A DNA stretch of 6,117 nucleotides from positions 1 through 6,117 of the forward strand of contig JABJMI010000007.1 in NCBI GenBank assembly GCA_018659505.1, written 5' to 3'. The notes beneath the pieces are model-generated. The model ran no database searches, was not told the origin of the DNA, and saw only the letters and a list, made by a program, of their open reading frames with translations. The stretch's first letter is position 1; the number at the start of each line of letters is the position of its first letter. Positions 5,354 to 6,117 of the stretch are shown piece after piece. A program made the position numbers and the translations under genes. This DNA is from Planctomicrobium sp. Its GTDB lineage: Bacteria > Planctomycetota > Planctomycetia > Planctomycetales > Planctomycetaceae.

Positions 5354-6117
5354 ATGGCAAACGATCCTCCGCTTCACGATCCCAGCGCACTCGCAAAATT
5401 CGCGAATCTGGACGTCGTGGCGAAGTTGATCGTGGAAGGCTACATGATCGGGCAGCATAAAAGTCCGTTTAAAGGATCGAGTGTTGAGTTCGTCGAACAT
5501 CGTCAGTACTACCCAGGCGACGAAATTCGTCACATCGACTGGCGGGCTTATGGCAAAACGGGCAAGTATTACATCAAAGAATACGAAGAAGAAACAAACC
5601 TGCGGGCGTACATTCTATTAGACTGCTCAGGCAGCATGGGCTACAGCGAAAGTAGTCTCGCGAAAATCGATTACGCTCGGCAACTCGCTGCGGCATTTGC
5701 TTATTTGCTGAATGCACAACGCGATGCAATTGGTCTGATGACTTTTGACAACAAGGTTCGCGAACGTATGAACCCTGCGACCAGTCCTAAGAATTTCCAA
5801 CAGGTCATGAAGACACTCGACGATGCAAAACCGGGAGGAGAAACAGGACTCGGAAAATTATTCGCGTCTATTGCACCGACACTCAAACGTCGAAGTTTGA
5901 TTATCATTCTGAGTGACTTCTTCGATGACATCAAAGTGATGCAACAAGCAATGCAGTTGTTTCGTCGACATCGGCATGAAGTCATGCTCTTCCAAATTAT
6001 TGCCCCCGAGGAAGAAGATTTTCCATTCTCGAAGCCTACTCAATTCCGCAGTTTGGAATTAGAAAAACAGCGTATCTTGGTCGACCCGCATCGATTGCGG
6101 TCCATATATTTAACGCA
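5354..6117 (+). CDS. DUF58 / von Willebrand factor A domain protein (3' end missing)
   Basis: The frame is open from ATG 5354 to the right edge, giving 254 complete codons. An in-frame TAA at 5300-5302 and the lack of another start before 5354 fix the start. Residues about 46-80 carry the DUF58 signature, with RQYYPGDEIRHIDWRAYGKT (50-69) leading into an EYEEET segment. A von Willebrand A domain follows: D90-C-S92-G-S94 is the MIDAS metal site, with T164 (GGETGLG) and D188 (LSDFFDD) as the likely further ligands. There is no signal peptide or membrane segment, so it is probably cytoplasmic. Proteins of this family usually sit beside a MoxR AAA+ ATPase and membrane-bound BatA-type proteins, and are thought to help in complex assembly or stress responses; the exact role is unknown. 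No moxR lies upstream here, since the neighbour is the divergent kinase. Partners, if any, would be beyond the right edge. Confidence 0.93.
   Translation, partial: MANDPPLHDPSALAKFANLDVVAKLIVEGYMIGQHKSPFKGSSVEFVEHRQYYPGDEIRHIDWRAYGKTGKYYIKEYEEETNLRAYILLDCSGSMGYSESSLAKIDYARQLAAAFAYLLNAQRDAIGLMTFDNKVRERMNPATSPKNFQQVMKTLDDAKPGGETGLGKLFASIAPTLKRRSLIIILSDFFDDIKVMQQAMQLFRRHRHEVMLFQIIAPEEEDFPFSKPTQFRSLELEKQRILVDPHRLRSIYLT

Noticed and set aside
5312..5985. Minus-strand open frames opposite the DUF58 gene
   Set aside because: The plus frame here is open to the window edge and has the DUF58 and MIDAS motifs; the minus frames are cysteine/arginine-rich shadows.

Overview
The window most likely comes from a planctomycete chromosome. 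This is inferred from moderate-GC coding sequence, sparse gene packing with AT-richer gaps, weak or absent Shine-Dalgarno sequences, a long enolase-superfamily protein, and three kinds of short-period dispersed repeat in the gaps (ACCACGAAA type, ACCACGGAG type, AATTG/AAAGTG type). I recall such repeats from planctomycete genomes, but no search was possible. The assignment below phylum level is open.

Layout, left to right. The 3' part of pheS (+, cut by the left edge, ends 919) encodes an archaeal/eukaryotic-type phenylalanyl-tRNA synthetase alpha subunit. A 337-base gap (920-1256) follows, mostly filled by a ~233-bp imperfect inverted-repeat element, and with a small perfect dyad just before the next gene. 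msrB (+, 1257-1655) encodes a zinc-type methionine-R-sulfoxide reductase. A convergent gap carries a long AT-rich inverted repeat. An enolase-superfamily enzyme of unknown substrate (-, 1930-3399) comes next. A 274-base gap with one dispersed repeat separates it from a PhoR-like sensor histidine kinase (-, 3674-5131). The divergent gap 5132-5353 contains three copies of an 11-bp CTGTTAAGAT-like motif, two of them in exact 11-bp tandem like a Pho box, and a short hairpin. A DUF58/von Willebrand A domain protein (+, from 5354) runs off the right edge. It is open to the end at 254 complete codons.

The genes do not form one obvious pathway. pheS is a translation gene with no pheT after it in the window. 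msrB repairs oxidised proteins. The enolase-like enzyme and the kinase lie on the same strand, but the 274-base gap and the repeat between them argue against a tight operon. The kinase has no response regulator next to it here. The best functional link is regulatory: the Pho-box-like repeats directly upstream of a PhoR-type kinase fit phosphate-responsive control of the kinase, of the divergent DUF58 gene, or of both. I found no mobile-element genes, CRISPR array, tRNA or rRNA. Most of the window is ordinary; the items worth a second look are the tandem 11-bp motif, the intergenic repeat elements, the uncharacterised enolase-superfamily enzyme and the archaeal-type PheS.
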